Shown here: positions 25,692-39,100 of the stretch, one piece after another
Numbering within the stretch: the stretch's first letter is position 1
How the letters are laid out: the number at the start of each line of letters is the position of its first letter
Origin: Parus major
Lineage: Eukaryota; Chordata; Aves; Passeriformes; Paridae
Length of the DNA stretch: 64,000 nucleotides
NCBI RefSeq assembly: GCF_001522545.3
Contig: NC_031799.1
Coordinates: forward strand, 42,383,645 to 42,447,644
Direction: 5' to 3'
The notes under the pieces: model-generated
The model's input: only the letters and a program-made list of their open reading frames with translations
The model's database searches: none
What the model was told of the DNA's origin: nothing
Position numbers and translations under genes: made by a program

Positions 25692-27253
25692 TGTGTGCTT
25701 GTGGTGGTTTTTAGCACTAGCTAAAAATCACCAAGGTACTTACTCATTTCTTGCTGTGAGATATGGATTAGGAGAAGGACAAAATAGGCTTAAAAGGAAT
25801 AAAGAAAGTTTATTAACAGGTCTACAAGAAAACAGAATAAAACCTCCAGAAACCTTTTCCTCCCCTTCCCAACCACTCTTTTCCCAACTTTACATGTACA
25901 GAAAAAAACTGGGATGTTAATGCAGTACCAACTATACAATAGTCTTTTCATCAGTCTTTGTAGGGAGAGGAGTTTTCTCTTGTCATTCCATGGAGAGTTC
26001 TCCACAACAGTTTTCTAGTGGCTTTTCATTTCTATGAATGGCAGCTGCCCAGGCACAAACTCTGCCATCATATACCTCCCTCCCATTTTTACACTACTCA
26101 GAGGTGTGTCCATGGGCCATGAACTCAAAGGGCACTGTTTTAAGGACGAGTTATTCAAGGGCAAAGGTTCTCTCCATCTGTCTCTGTGATCATCTCTGGA
26201 AACAGAGGTTTTCTTCTTCTCTCCCTGGGGGCAAAGGGTCATCATCAGCTTTCACTTCTCCCTCTTCATTCAAGTATCTCATGGGATCACAATTACTCCA
26301 ACATCTGCTTAGCTTCACCAATGGATGCCTTTGCTCAGATTTGCAGTTTGAGTACTCATTCCCCCCAATATTCTTTCATGGATTAAAGGAGTTATTTTCC
26401 AGAACATTATTGTCCATCTCCATGGCCCTACCAAAAGAATATTTCAGTTTATTAGAGCATCTCCTCATTCTCCTTCCATCTGAGGCATGACTCTTTCTTT
26501 TACTGACCTTGATGTTTTATGCTGTCCTTTACATGTCAATCACTCCCACTTTTGTCAATCCTCTCTGGGGAGGAGATTTAGCCTGCAGGTCTCATCTGTG
26601 TAGTGAAGGGGTTAAGTCTGGCCCAAGCCACAGCAGTTATTCATGGTATCGAATTTCAGCAGGCCAGGGCAGGGTGGAGAGGTGTGGGCAAGTGTCAGCA
26701 GCGGTGGCCTGGCCCAGCCTAGGGCTGGGGGCCCCCCTGGGAAGGGCTTTGGTCCCCCCGCTGGGATGGGACCCGGAGGGTTTCCCGGGAGGGGCCACAG
26801 CAGAGCCCGGCCCAGCCTGGGGGAGGCCCCGCAGTCTCCATCCCCTGCCCGGGAGCCGCTGAGATCCGAGCCCGGGCCGCACAGGCCACGGGGGAGCAGG
26901 GCCAGCCGCACCAGAGCTCTGGTACCTTTCAAGGCCAGAAAGAAAGGGACAAGAAGTTCCCGGGCTTGGGTTTTTAAAAGGTGGAATTCACAAAGGTGAT
27001 CTTATTATTCAGTGATGCAAAATGCTGTCAGTTCTCAGAACTGGCCAGCTATTGGCCTGATCTCAATCAGAGAAGAAACTCCCAGCAGCCTCTCTCAGAG
27101 AAATCACTTTCGTGGGTGTTTTCCACTTTTCTTCCGAAATGCCAAACTACCACAGTGTTCCATCCCCCTTTCTCTTCCCTTGGCCAGTAATCTCTTGCCC
27201 ACTTTCTGGTTGACTAATCTGTGGCTTAAAAGATCAAAAGCCTGAACTTAACA
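25692..27253 (-). mobile_element. Probable endogenous retroviral LTR (solo), sense to ADAMTS19
   Basis: A 1.5-kb segment of foreign composition in intron 2. Read on the minus strand it begins TGTTAAG, has a GC-rich promoter-like core (plus 26640-26960, strikingly richer than the surrounding DNA) and reaches an AATAAA polyadenylation signal (plus 25809-25814). It ends about 115 bases later in ...CCACAAGCACACA. This order (TG start, GC-rich U3, AATAAA near the end, CA end) is that of an LTR, and the sequence after AATAAA resembles LTR ends I associate with songbird ERVs. No gag, pol or env remnant is seen, so it would be a solo LTR. Clear target duplications were not found, so both ends are uncertain by tens of bases. 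Confidence 0.55.
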
Positions 27254-28250
27254 CCTGTGACAAAGGAAAGCACACCCCAACACATGAAAAGACTGAAAGA
27301 CCATGTATTCTATGAAAAAATTAAAAAAATCAGAAAAGACCATTTGCTACCATCTGGACTTCTCCAACATTGATTCCATCACCCAGTACTAACACAGCCC
27401 ATGCACATTATTCAGAATAAAGGACACTGTCTTGAGGGAAGGACCAGCTCAGAGAACAATTGGCTGATTCCTCTAGCAACTTACCTAGAACAATGAAAGC
27501 TCAGCTTTCTCTCAAAGTCATAAAAAGCCATTTACTCTTCTTATTCTAGCCAGAAAATCAAACATTTTAAAATATATTATACGTCTTTTATGAGCTATAG
27601 CTTTGCTTATAAATTTCACTTGACTACTGAAACAAACTCAGCTGAACTCAAACCAAATTTTCTCTTAACATCATATGCAGCAGGCATTATTTTATTATTT
27701 TTATTATACAACTTTAATTGTCACTGCTTAGGTCCCTTAATATAGGAAAAATAAAGACACAATGTAGATTATACAGTGCAAATTACCTCTGTATTTTAAT
27801 GTCTTAGATCCATCCACTCATGAAGTCCAGCCCCCTATGCATTTGAGGTTTTGTAAAATAGAGATTTTCTTACACTTACTCTTATAACAGAAATCCTTTG
27901 TCACACAACATTTCTTTTCACATTTCCTTGCTGCTACTGTTAAATAAAATAGTTTCAATAGAACTGCTGCTCTATTATCTTACTATACTTATTTGAAATG
28001 TCATCTTTTAACATTCAGAAATCTTTTCAATATTACAACTTTATTGATTTATGGTCATTATTTTAGATCCATCTGATCCAGTGTCTTCACTGTTTTCCTC
28101 CTGGGCCAGCTCTCCAGGCCAGCTTTCCAAAGTCCCTTGATACTCATCCCAGTTTTATAAAAGGTAATCATACTGTATTGCAGTTTCTACTGTATGATGA
28201 CAAATATACCAGCCTTTGACTGTTGCTTGATGAAAGAGGCTTTACTATAA

Positions 28251-28390
28251 CTCTGAGATTAGCTCAGCTCTTTAGAGCCAGGTGCTAAGAGCATCAAGGT
28301 TTGTGGGTTCAATCCCTGAATGGGCCACTCACCTAAGAGTTGGACTTGATCCTTGTGGGTCCTTCCCGACTTGGAATATTATGATTATGT
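28251..28390 (+). mobile_element. tRNA-Ile-derived SINE with CR1-like tail (TguSINE1-like)
   Basis: The head resembles tRNA-Ile: TTAGCTCAGC (A box, 28259-28268), GGTGCTAAGAGCATCAAGGT (degenerate anticodon arm), and GGTTCAATCC (B box, 28306-28315) closing with GGGCCA. The tail, AGTTGGACTTGATCCTTGTG then GGTCCTTCCCGACTTGGAATATTATGATTATG, is a CR1-type 3' end, as expected for a SINE mobilised by a CR1. This composition is that of TguSINE1 described from zebra finch. It is not a working tRNA gene: the anticodon arm is disrupted and the acceptor stem is not kept. Confidence 0.8.
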
Positions 28391-30468
28391 AATTATTCCT
28401 GTAACCACAAATTAATTCCTCTCTCTGAACATCAGCAAACAGAACTGCAAGCCACATTTCATTTCACATTTTCATTTCATTGTAAACTTGTGAAATTAAA
28501 ATAAAGTTTCTATAGCTTCACTTAACGTCCTTCACTTTGATGGCTCATAATGATCCTGTGATCAGCAAATACACAATTTTTTTTCCTCCTGTCACTGTTA
28601 GCTAATTCACTAGTCTATAAAGCAAATCTATTAATGTATAAAACTAGTAAGTCACAAACAGAAGCAACTTACCTTTGGCCTGGCTACTGGCCTTTTGTCT
28701 GTTTAATTCTTCTGTGCCTCCCAGCTCAGAATGTGCTACTACAGGAAGATCAAGTCTCCACAGATTGTTACTGATCTTACCTTTGGCTCATATAAAGCAT
28801 CTGAACTAGTTTTTTCATGACTACATCTCACAAGGACTGGCCCTTCCAGCAACAGAGGGGTTTACCTTCCTTTGAAAATACTTCATCATCTAAAACACTG
28901 TCCTCTCTCCACATTAATATGAACAGACACTGAAAACCAAGCAAAATTTACTGGAAGTCTTTCACTCAGCAAGTTATATTTGTGAGAGTTGAACTTTACA
29001 GCAATCATAGGAAGTTACACCAAGGGTACTTCTTCCAGTGAAAGTCTGACAGCCTCACATGGAGAATGAACTCTTTAAAAAATGGGAAAGCACAGAACAA
29101 CAGACAAAAATATAATAGGATGACTATAGGTAACACAATTCCTACAATTTGCTATTTCAAATAAATTATTTATGGTTATGGTTACTGACATTCAGTTTTT
29201 ATAAAAATACCTTTTTGCATCTGAATTTTCTAGCTCTACCTGGTTTTATTTGTCAGTCTTTGGAGCTACTTACTTTTCCTAAGGTATAAAGCAAGTAACA
29301 TGATAGGGTTATGAAAATTGTCTCACCTAAGTAATGTGCCCACAAGTTCATTACAATATCACTTATGTTTTCACAGGTTTTTCCTTAAAAAAAAAAAAAG
29401 GCAAATTTAAAGAAGTTTACTGAAATCAAATACATGTTGCTGTTTTCACAGATTTATTGCTTCAATAGCACATTGTAAATGGAGTCCACTGTACACTCCT
29501 ATTTTGGCAACAGTTATCCTGAATTATAGTTTAGCTGTAGTTTGTTTTGGTCAAATTAGTTGTGTAAAAACTGGAATGACCTCAACATTTTAAAACACAG
29601 AATTCATCTCAAACCCTTTAGAATCTTGCAGTGAGAAGGCACAGAATAGTTAAAGCATATATAAAAATTTTCAAAATCACTAAGGCACCATAACTCAAAT
29701 TTCACAAAACTAAAAGACGATAAATAGACACTGATATTAAGTGAAACCTGATAGTTCTTATGATGACTCATTCTGGAACAACTATAGAAACCTTATAAAT
29801 AATTACTACCCTACACAGAGTGTCCCATGAACTGTATTTGTGTGTGCTGCTCTTTCTCACCATAGATACAAGATTAATCTTGTCCAGTTTGAGGTAACTG
29901 AAGTATCTTCAATAACACTTTATTGAAAACTACTTCCACAAGGCAATTCTAAGTTCTATTTTAAAATGCTTATAACAAAAAAGTAACAAATATGAGACAC
30001 AAACTCATAAAGCTAAAAGTACCATTTCTGTTGCATAGCCTTTTTTTCTAAAAAAACAGATGGCAACCAAACCAGCTGCATCTAGCTACAGATAACTTTA
30101 TCACGAGGTGTCACAGGAAGACAAAACTGTTATGCATGATATGTGCATGCATGTATGATATGCAACGGTAACCTCCAAAGAATTTAAAATTTTGGGACTT
30201 GAACAGGTATGACCAGACAAAGAATGTTATCTATGAGCCAGATAAAAGCACAGAGAACAGCAAAAGACAACAAGAACCCCATTATTGATTCCATAATGGA
30301 CAAAAACAATTTGAACAAAAGCCAACAAAAATCCCATAATGAATTTAAACTCATTAAAGCCACAGAATGACAGAAACATGAGAAACGTGGGTCTCATGGA
30401 GATACCAATTCATGTGACCTCATTTCACCACCATCAAAAAAAAAATAAAATATACATATATACATATA

Positions 30469-30489
30469 TGTGTGTGTGTGTGTGTGTGT
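30469..30489 (+). repeat. (TG)n microsatellite
   Basis: About ten TG units, preceded by an A run and alternating TATACATATA sequence. Intron 2. Confidence 0.9.
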
Positions 30490-30690
30490 AATATATGTAT
30501 AAGAATGTATGCATGAAAAGTTATCAGAAGGAACATCATGAAATTCATCTAGGATGAATCCCAAGCCAACCTCCAGCCCCTGGGATAGATCCACACCTAG
30601 CACTACCACAGACTTCACATTACATGGATAGATGGAAGGCGAGAAGATCTAAAATGGTCCTGGTGGTCCTTGAGGGCAGTGGGTATACAA

Positions 30691-30712
30691 CATAGAATCA
30701 CAGAATCATACT
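30691..30712 (-). mobile_element. Possible CR1 tail remnant
   Basis: CATAGAATCACAGAATCATA is the reverse complement of the CR1 terminal repeat region. Only about 20 bases match, so this is a weak call. Confidence 0.4.
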
Positions 30713-32210
30713 TGTCTGTAATGTTTTACCAAGTTTTTTATCAGTTGTCCTGATCTCTAAACCCTAGTCCAAGTCCATTATTTACCTTTATTCTGTCCTT
30801 GCTTTAAGTTTTGAATTCTCATCCTTTTCTGTCATTGACTTGCAATATAAATATTGCCAAGATACTTATGTATTCTTAACTAGCATTCAATTTGGGGATT
30901 ATATATATAAACTGAATACTTAAAATTTGAAACATTCACAACTAGTGGCTACATTTTTAAAAATTTATATAAATTACACCTTGAAGCCTACTTTTCAATT
31001 GCAACATCTACAAAACAAAGAACTGCAATTGCATGGTAACATACAAAAATATTTAAAAGCAATTTGACAGAAGCACAAATACCCTAAATGCCTTTTTCCT
31101 GTTACCATGTTGCACAGCTGAAATTAGGGTGTAAATAAATACATTTTTTTACTAAGTTGCAGGTATCAAGATTCTAGATAAACAGCTATACATCTTTACA
31201 TCTAGCAATCTTATCAAGGGTATAGGTTCTACAACCTTTCAAAGAGGAGGAAAAAGAAAGGGGAGACAGACTACAGAATACAGAGATAGTCTGGAAATTT
31301 GTGTTTGTAGTACATGAACTTCCACTTTCCTTCACCTAAACGGTTTCATGTTCACTCAAGAAATGCATTCCACAATTATATCTTTAAAATCATAAATTTA
31401 AAATTATTAATACCTGAAGATTTGCACTTAGGAACTACAAACTAAGAAGTGCAGACTTAGCACATGCATGATCTTATTTATTTTCTTTGTGCAGCATTCT
31501 GGAAGTTTATCAGGTACAGAAAGCCTATGACTTCCAGCACAGATAACTTAATTTTTAAAATTTTAAAACCAAATTCGCATTTCAGATCCAACTGCTACAA
31601 GGTTATCATTGAAATGAAACTCAATATATGTCAATTAAAAACCTGTTTTCAAGACACATAGTATTAATGACACACTAAAAATACCCTTGATTTTTAAACT
31701 AACTTAAATTGAAAAACAATGTCATTGATTTCCCACAGGCAACTACGCAATGATTAACTAATATTATTAAGAAAGAAGACAGCTATTGGCAAATCCAACC
31801 TCCTCATCAGCACTGTAGCTATTTAATGTTCAGAATATCCACAATTGCACACAAGGCACACTCTGTAATCCTTAAGAAAAAAATACAATACTTTCATCCT
31901 TAGATGCCTAAAACAATGCAGATTTTATGGCAACTATGACTGTGTCACAAAAGACAGCAATATGTAATGTGTCAATCCATCATGTTATAAGTTTATGGTC
32001 TCTTTCTCATCATTTCTTTCTTCACACAGTAGCTTCTATCCTTTACCTTAGAAGGTTGAACTGATCTATAACACTAACCAGAACTTGGAATTATTCCTCT
32101 CTCTCATGTACTTTTGGCTTCTATTACAGAAGAAACAGAAGCTCCATGGAAGGGCTAGAAAGCCTTAAAGGCTGACTGTTCAGGTCAGTAACATAAGATG
32201 AATAATTAAA

Positions 32211-32520
32211 ATCATAGAATGATTTGGGTTGGGAAGGACGTTAAAGATCAAAAGATCATCTCATTCCAACCCTCCTGTCATGGGCAGCGACACCTTGCAC
32301 TGTGTATACCCCTTGCATATGGGGCATCCACAGCTTCCCTGGGCAGTCTGTTTCAGCACCTCACCACTTTATGAGTAAAGAATTTAGTCCTAATTTCTGA
32401 TCTAAGCTTTTATTCAGTTTTTAAGGCATTTCCCTTACCCTGTCACTCCAAGACCTTGCGAAAAATCCCTCTCCAGCTTTTTTCTACGCCTACAGTCAGA
32501 TGAGAAGAGACTTTCTCAAT
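32211..32520 (-). mobile_element. CR1 LINE fragment, 3' end, minus orientation
   Basis: ATCATAGAATGATTTGGGTT, then GGAAGGACGTTAAAGATCA, CATTCCAACCCTCCTGTCAT, GGGCAGCGACACCTTGCACT, and further on GTTTCAGCACCTCACCACTT and AATCCCTCTCCAGCTTTTTTC are reversed CR1 3'-end signatures. About 300 bases, 5'-truncated and diverged; sense to ADAMTS19. Confidence 0.9.
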
Positions 32521-35500
32521 TACAGAATGTTAAAAGGGAAGACAAATGAGGGTGTTGTTCTGGCCACAATGACGACTCTCTGTCAGTTCTGGGAAATATA
32601 TGCTTAATAAAGAATAGAGACAAGATACGGTATTCCATCCTAGCTGTCTAAACACTAAGATTTAGATCTGATTTCATACTGATTTAGATCAATGGTAGTG
32701 TTTTGATAGTAAATATAAAGTTATTTTACATAATTAAGATTCTGAATTTATGCTATGTCGCAAAATCCATTGCCTATAGTCTTAAGTTACAAAATTATTT
32801 CTTTTTAAAGTAATAAAGAATGCATGGAGTTAGAGCCACTAAGGAGAAGACAACTAGAAGGCAATGTCTGCATAAAAATAAAAAATTGTCTACCTAACTT
32901 ATTCCGCTTCCCTTGCATTAAAAAATCACTATAATAATTACAATTATATTAAAAGAACAGAGAAGATTTCCTTTACAGCTCTAAATGATCATCTACAGAT
33001 ATAAGCTTTTTTTAAAAAAAAGAAAGTTCTTTCAGTCGTCTCACAGCATCTTGGTTTTCAGGTTTCATTTTTTTGATCTGTCCTTATGAGAGCTACAGAA
33101 TTAGTTTTTCATTTTTCTAAGTTCTCATTTTCATGTAGGCATATGTTCCAAGAAGCTGGAATTAATAAAAGGGCCATGTCTTCAGTTTGGTTCATTAAAA
33201 ACACAATGATCAGAGCTGACTGTGGTTCCAGCACAGCTTCCACATGAATAAAAAAAAACTAACCACCATTACAAAAGGAAGCATTAACCAACTACCAAGG
33301 CTGCTAAACATAAGCAAAAAACTAAAAAGTATCAAATGCTTGCATACTATGGACAAAGGTCTTCATTTTGCCCCCTGTACAATCCTGTATTAAATATACA
33401 TTTTAGGTGGTTGCATGACTGCAACTCCATTGCTGGTGCATATAACAACTGACAAATGAATAAAAATGCTTCCTGTCTCTTGCCTGAAATGTTCTGAAAA
33501 GCCTTACTTTATTTTCCTTCAAGAAATATGCTGGGGCAGTATGTTCAAGCAACCACAGATGACTAATATAGGCCAATAAAATAAACTACAATCAAAATGA
33601 AAAGCAAAGTACAATTATATTTGAGCAAGCCTGACACAGCCTTTACTTGCAGAATTCAAAGAAGAACTGAAATAAAAATCCATTTACAAAATAGTCACCT
33701 AACGTGTAAATTTTGTCTATCATGTTGTCCTAACTAAGTAAGGTATGATGTTAACAACCATTTGCTTTTATTCATCAAGTACATGCTATATAAAATGGAA
33801 CACAACCACTGACTTACTGTTAAAAAAAATAAAACTCACAAACCCAGCCATAACTCCTTTCCAGAATAAATACAAGAGCTTCTATATAGTGAGCCAGGAT
33901 TTAAAAAACTTTATTCCATAAAACTTAAGTTAAAAATTCTTTACAATGAGCTGGTTTAGTGATATTTCAGATTACTTATTTCACAGCAATATTTGAGTAG
34001 TTATTAATACTGTCCAAGAAAGACTGTTTGTGGAGCTAAACATGACTAGTTATAGAAAAAAGCAACACTTATGAAAACATATCACCTAAGGAAAAAATCC
34101 TTGCAATTAAAGACTCAGTGCTCATAAAGATGTTCCTTTAGAACATTTTGGTGTAATAGGAGTAACTTCAGCAATTCTTGTGGTAAGACTGAAAACCACT
34201 CTCTTGGAGTATGAATCAGAGAGCTGTACCTTTAGCTAATGAAGCAGCTATTAAATCCATTTCTTTAGAGCAAGCCTGGATTTTATCCCATCAAAATATG
34301 AAATGGTATTTTATGGATGAGCACTAAGCATTCTACACCTAGTTGCATGCAGGAGGTTAAACAGGAAATAACAACTGTAATCTGCATTAGACAAAACACC
34401 TAGACTAGTACCAAGAAGACCAATACAAAGATCCAAGTTTAAATTGATTCATCCTTGCAAGACACTTAAATAGTGCCTACCAATGAGTTATCATCATTCA
34501 AATTCATGTGCTTTCATGGTAGCCACAGAAGGATATGGCACAGTTCCAAAATGCACCATGATTGTCCATAGAGAAATTTAATCTCTGCTAATCCTTACTG
34601 AAATATCTATCCACGACTCCATTATCTTGTTTTGTTTTTTTTCTGACAGAGAGGCTGAACTGCTTCTATTATTCCTACTATTAAACATTATTTAATTCAA
34701 GGCAACACTCCATGAAACTCAGTTTCACTCAAATCTGCAATTTGCCAAAATTACTAACTGTGGAAAGCAGTAATTCAAGAAAGGAAAATAAAATATATTT
34801 ATAGGTATAGAACTACAATTCAACAAATAAAGTTAGTCCTTCTATAAAATAAAGTTATGCTTAGGGTTTTTATATCTCTATCTAGAATTACATTAATCCA
34901 AACCAGACAGCTTTAAGAGAAATAAGCAAGACTCCCACAACATTGTTTTAAAAAGTTGAAAATATATAAAAGTCATATTCTTCTATGACTCCTAACTGAT
35001 TTTTTTTCTAAACTATGCAGTTTTTTTGCTTTTAACTTCTAAACCTAAACCCTTTTTCCCTTTTTGGGGGGAAAAAATATCAATTTACCTTTTCATGCAC
35101 AAAGAATCTAAAGCTCTGCTATCCTTAGGAAAGAAGGTACAGTAGCAGATTATTTTTCAAGAATTATTATTGAAACCAAAAGAAGAAATATAAATTTGGA
35201 TCATGTTTTTCTTCCTTTTAAGTTAGACAGCTTGATTTTATGTGCATAAGAACACAAATTATGATCAGAATGGAGCTTTGACATTAGCATCTTGAACAAA
35301 GTACCATCAGTTTGACTGGCCACTTTTAAACAAAGTCAGTTATATGAAATAAGCAAAGGATTTATTACCCAACATAAAGCAAAAAGGAAAGGAATTATTT
35401 CCTCCCATCATTTCCAATGCAAATGATTTCATATGGGAAGCAAAAAAAACCAAAAAAAACCTAAAGAGACATCCAAGAAATGTGTTGTTATTATTATGCC

Positions 35501-36070
35501 TCCTTAGACAGGTTACTACAGAAAAAACAGCTAATCAGACAGAAAAAGGGAAACATGCTATAACTATCAGCCAGAAGCTGGAAAACTAAGCTTTTTATAT
35601 GCCTAATTGCATCCATTTTACTCTATAAACCCTCTTCCACTTAAAACTCACTCACTACCCTCATGTGTTTCTAAATAAATATTTGAGGTGAGGTCCACCG
35701 ATGTCACAAATAAACAAAAAAGACTGGCAGTCTCTTATTTAGACACAAAATCACTTACGCAATTTCCTGTCTCCTAACTTACAAGATTGTCAATTCTCAG
35801 AAAGTTTCAAAAGTTGTGCAAATTAGAAGAGTTTCACACAAAGCTTGCAACAGAAACACATACAGACAGCTTCATGTTTAAGAGTATTTTTCAAAAGAAA
35901 ATTGAGTAAGAACATAAATATAAGGAGAATATGCTTCCTTTATGATTTCCCTTTTATCTCCTGTCTCTCACTTCCAGCGTACTTCATACATACCTTGAAG
36001 CACAGTTACATCTGAGTTTTCAAGGTTATAATCCAATTTCCAGGCTAATCAGACAAAAACAAATAAATCC

Positions 36071-36161
36071 AACCAACTACCCAACCAACCAAAAACAACA
36101 AAAATCCAACAAGCCAAAAAAAAAAAGAAAAAAGAAGAAAAAGAAAAAGAAAAAAAAAAGA
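36071..36161 (+). repeat. A-rich low-complexity tract
   Basis: CCAA/AACAACAA repeats passing into A runs broken by single G bases. Intron 2; T-rich on the gene strand. Confidence 0.85.
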
Positions 36162-39100
36162 GTACTCCAAATTTTAAGCACATCTGAAGCACAGTTTAAT
36201 GTGTTTCATATAAAATAAAATATAAAAGATGGTATTACTGCAATGGCTGTAGCTATCACCTGGGCACTTCTACCACCCAGCATCCCCTGAATCCCAGAGG
36301 GACATAAAAGGACATTTACTTTGGAGTGAAGCATAAAAAGTTGTCCCCAGATGAATGAAATCACAGGAAGAAATATCTGTATTTTCCTTAACTTGCTGCT
36401 ATCTAAATAAGCTTGCCCTGACTTGACCCAGTTAAACTTCTGACATCTAATGAGAACTTAAGGTAGCACAGCTGAGATCATAAAACAAGCATATGCAATT
36501 GTTGGAAGATAATCACACAGAAACTAAATCACTTCACAAGTCAGTTTTGGGCACATTTCTACATTTTTGGATGCAAAACTCATTCAGAAAATAATTCTGA
36601 GTGAAGTACTGGTAGACCCAAGAAAAACATTCAACAGCACAGGCTTCCAAAAAAATTTTATTTCTATTCACTTACGTGCAGATGTATGTATTATTAGCAG
36701 CTAATGTGAGGAGATTGATTTCTCATTCTAAATCAACTGTTCTAAAATTAACACTAGAAATATTCTTCATTCTTTTACTACCAAATAATACTTATTGCTT
36801 ATTTATGATGGCATACGAGAAGCAATAAAAATAAACAAGAAGACCAGATTGTCCAGGCAATGACATGTTAACAACAAAAGTTTAACTGAATAATGCACTG
36901 CAGATGCACATCTGATCTTAAAACTAATATAGATGTTTTGGGCTGTTGGTTTATAAAAATTTGACCAACTACCGTCTGGATCTGCAATATAACACAGATG
37001 CTCATGCACATGCTCAGTGTACTTCACACTATTTCCACCACACTGTTGATTCTGCAAGGAGAAACCAACCAGCCCTCCCGCTGTATCCCGAAATCACCTG
37101 GGAGATCTGAATAAACCAAGGAAAGACACACATAACCCACAGAAAAACTTCTGCAAACATCTCTGCCACAAATCCAAACTGCTTTGTCTCACTTCTTTCT
37201 ATTGAGGTAGCTCTCCTCATCACATAGCAAAGAGGCATGTATGTTCACAATTCGAATACTACTTCTACATGACCATTGGTTTTCACAGACTCCCCCTTGA
37301 ATATGCCCATCTTCCATCAATCCCCCAGCTCACACACCTAATGCTTTCTCTTGTTTTTCCCCCCATATTTCCCAGCTCCTCCTATTTTCATCTTATTTAG
37401 CATGGAGATCATGGATGCTGGTCATCTTTCCCCTGTCACAATCCATCATTAGCAACCAAAATAATCTCCACTCCTGCAAGAAAACATTTTACAAAGAAAG
37501 ACAAAGAACAGTCCTTTTAACATAATATTACAAGGGTTGCAACATGGAGAACATTTGGTTCTTTTAAAAATCCTGGTTCATTTGCTAGTGAAGAAACAAT
37601 TGGCAGATACATGCGGTATAGGAGCCAGGGATACATGTTCTGAAGAAAATGTTGGTTTCACTAATGTTAGCAGTAGTAGCTGGAAGACACTCAGTGCTCT
37701 GCCTTTTCTTTTGAAAGCTACTAAATGTTTTTTAAAGACCAAAACTGCCACGAATTTACTAATTTAATTAATGGATTTACACAGATTTTATGATTTACCA
37801 TCTCACTTCTCTATCTTGAAAAATATCCTTGATATTTCTGTATGTTAATTACAATAGGCAAGGATCACAAGTGATGCAAGCAATCTTTTTTTTTTTTTAA
37901 ATAAAGCCACTCTAGAGATAGTGTATTTCTCATTTCTAATTATCACTCAGAAATATGTTTCAAAGGAAGTATTTCTACTGAAACCAAGCACTTTAGGAAG
38001 AAAGCAGGTGATTACAAGCAGGATTGGAATCACAAATCAAACTTGTCTCAGGGTACAGCACCTGCATGAGTGTAGGATAGCTCTTAGAAGAAAGGAATCA
38101 TTACCATATGGTCTGAGGCATGGTGTCCCGAAATCTCACATACTATGCAACAGTGTTTAATATTAAAGGAAACAGAGATCATTACAGTTCAAAGGTAGTC
38201 TTGGCATAAGTCAAACCTGATTTTCTAAACCTTTCAGTTTTATATTAACGATACTGTTCCTATGTTTAGAAGACTTATCCTTCTTATGAATTAGGAAGAG
38301 TTCTCAGATACACAAAACAAAAATCTAACCAAAAAATGTTTCATCCAGAAAGATAAAGAAGGATAGCAACAGACTGCAGCACCAGAACCCAGGAGGGAAA
38401 ACAGAAACAAAGAGGGTTTATTCCTTTATCATTAAGCAGATCTTTGTTGGTTTATGGCACTTAATGACAGTAATAAAACTTTTAAAGGGATGCCATCTCC
38501 AGTACTCCTTTTCTTTATTAAAAAGAAAGAAAACAAAACAAATCCCACCCCACAACCTAGATTTAATAGTTCTGTTTGTAATTAGCTCCCTGTTCAGCAA
38601 GTTTGTTACTAGCATTACTAGTGTTTTGCTTGTACATATATGCTAGTTATTTCAGCTGGCCACAGTCACTTCCTCCATTTTAATTTTCTTGGGTTTCTCT
38701 ACTGTGTGCTTCATTAGATTGCCAACGTGATATTTTAATAAAGAGATTAAAATATAACAGAGAGAATACAAACACAGCAGCTAAGCTTTCGCTGGAGGCA
38801 AAAATGTGGCAGATGCGCCTCTGCCTAAGCATGCCACAGTAACTTCACGTAAACAACTTGTTTTGTCCTGTTGGAAACCAGACTTCCTACAGGACCGGCT
38901 TCCCTCCTCCTTCCCACCTTCTGTTTTCATGTAAATGAAGGAGGAACAACCTAGGTGTGTTTCAATGCAGACTTGTTCATCAAGGAGCACTACCACATCT
39001 CAGTGATTCTTATGAGGAGATAGCACTAATTTTTTGTCCAATGCTTTATTTTCCCAGGGACATTTGTTTTTTGGTTGGGTTTGGGGTTTTTTTCCCCCCA

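Noticed and set aside
26612..26999. Overlapping open frames on both strands in the GC-rich intron 2 island
   Set aside because: Open in four frames at once because stop codons are rare at high GC; no recognisable protein and the block looks like an LTR.
25690..27259. Target-site duplication around the LTR-like element
   Set aside because: TGTG occurs near both ends, but not directly abutting TG and CA termini at a consistent length, so I do not claim it.
28251..28325. Functional tRNA-Ile gene
   Set aside because: A and B boxes are present but the anticodon arm is broken, the acceptor stem does not pair, and a CR1 tail follows; it is a SINE.
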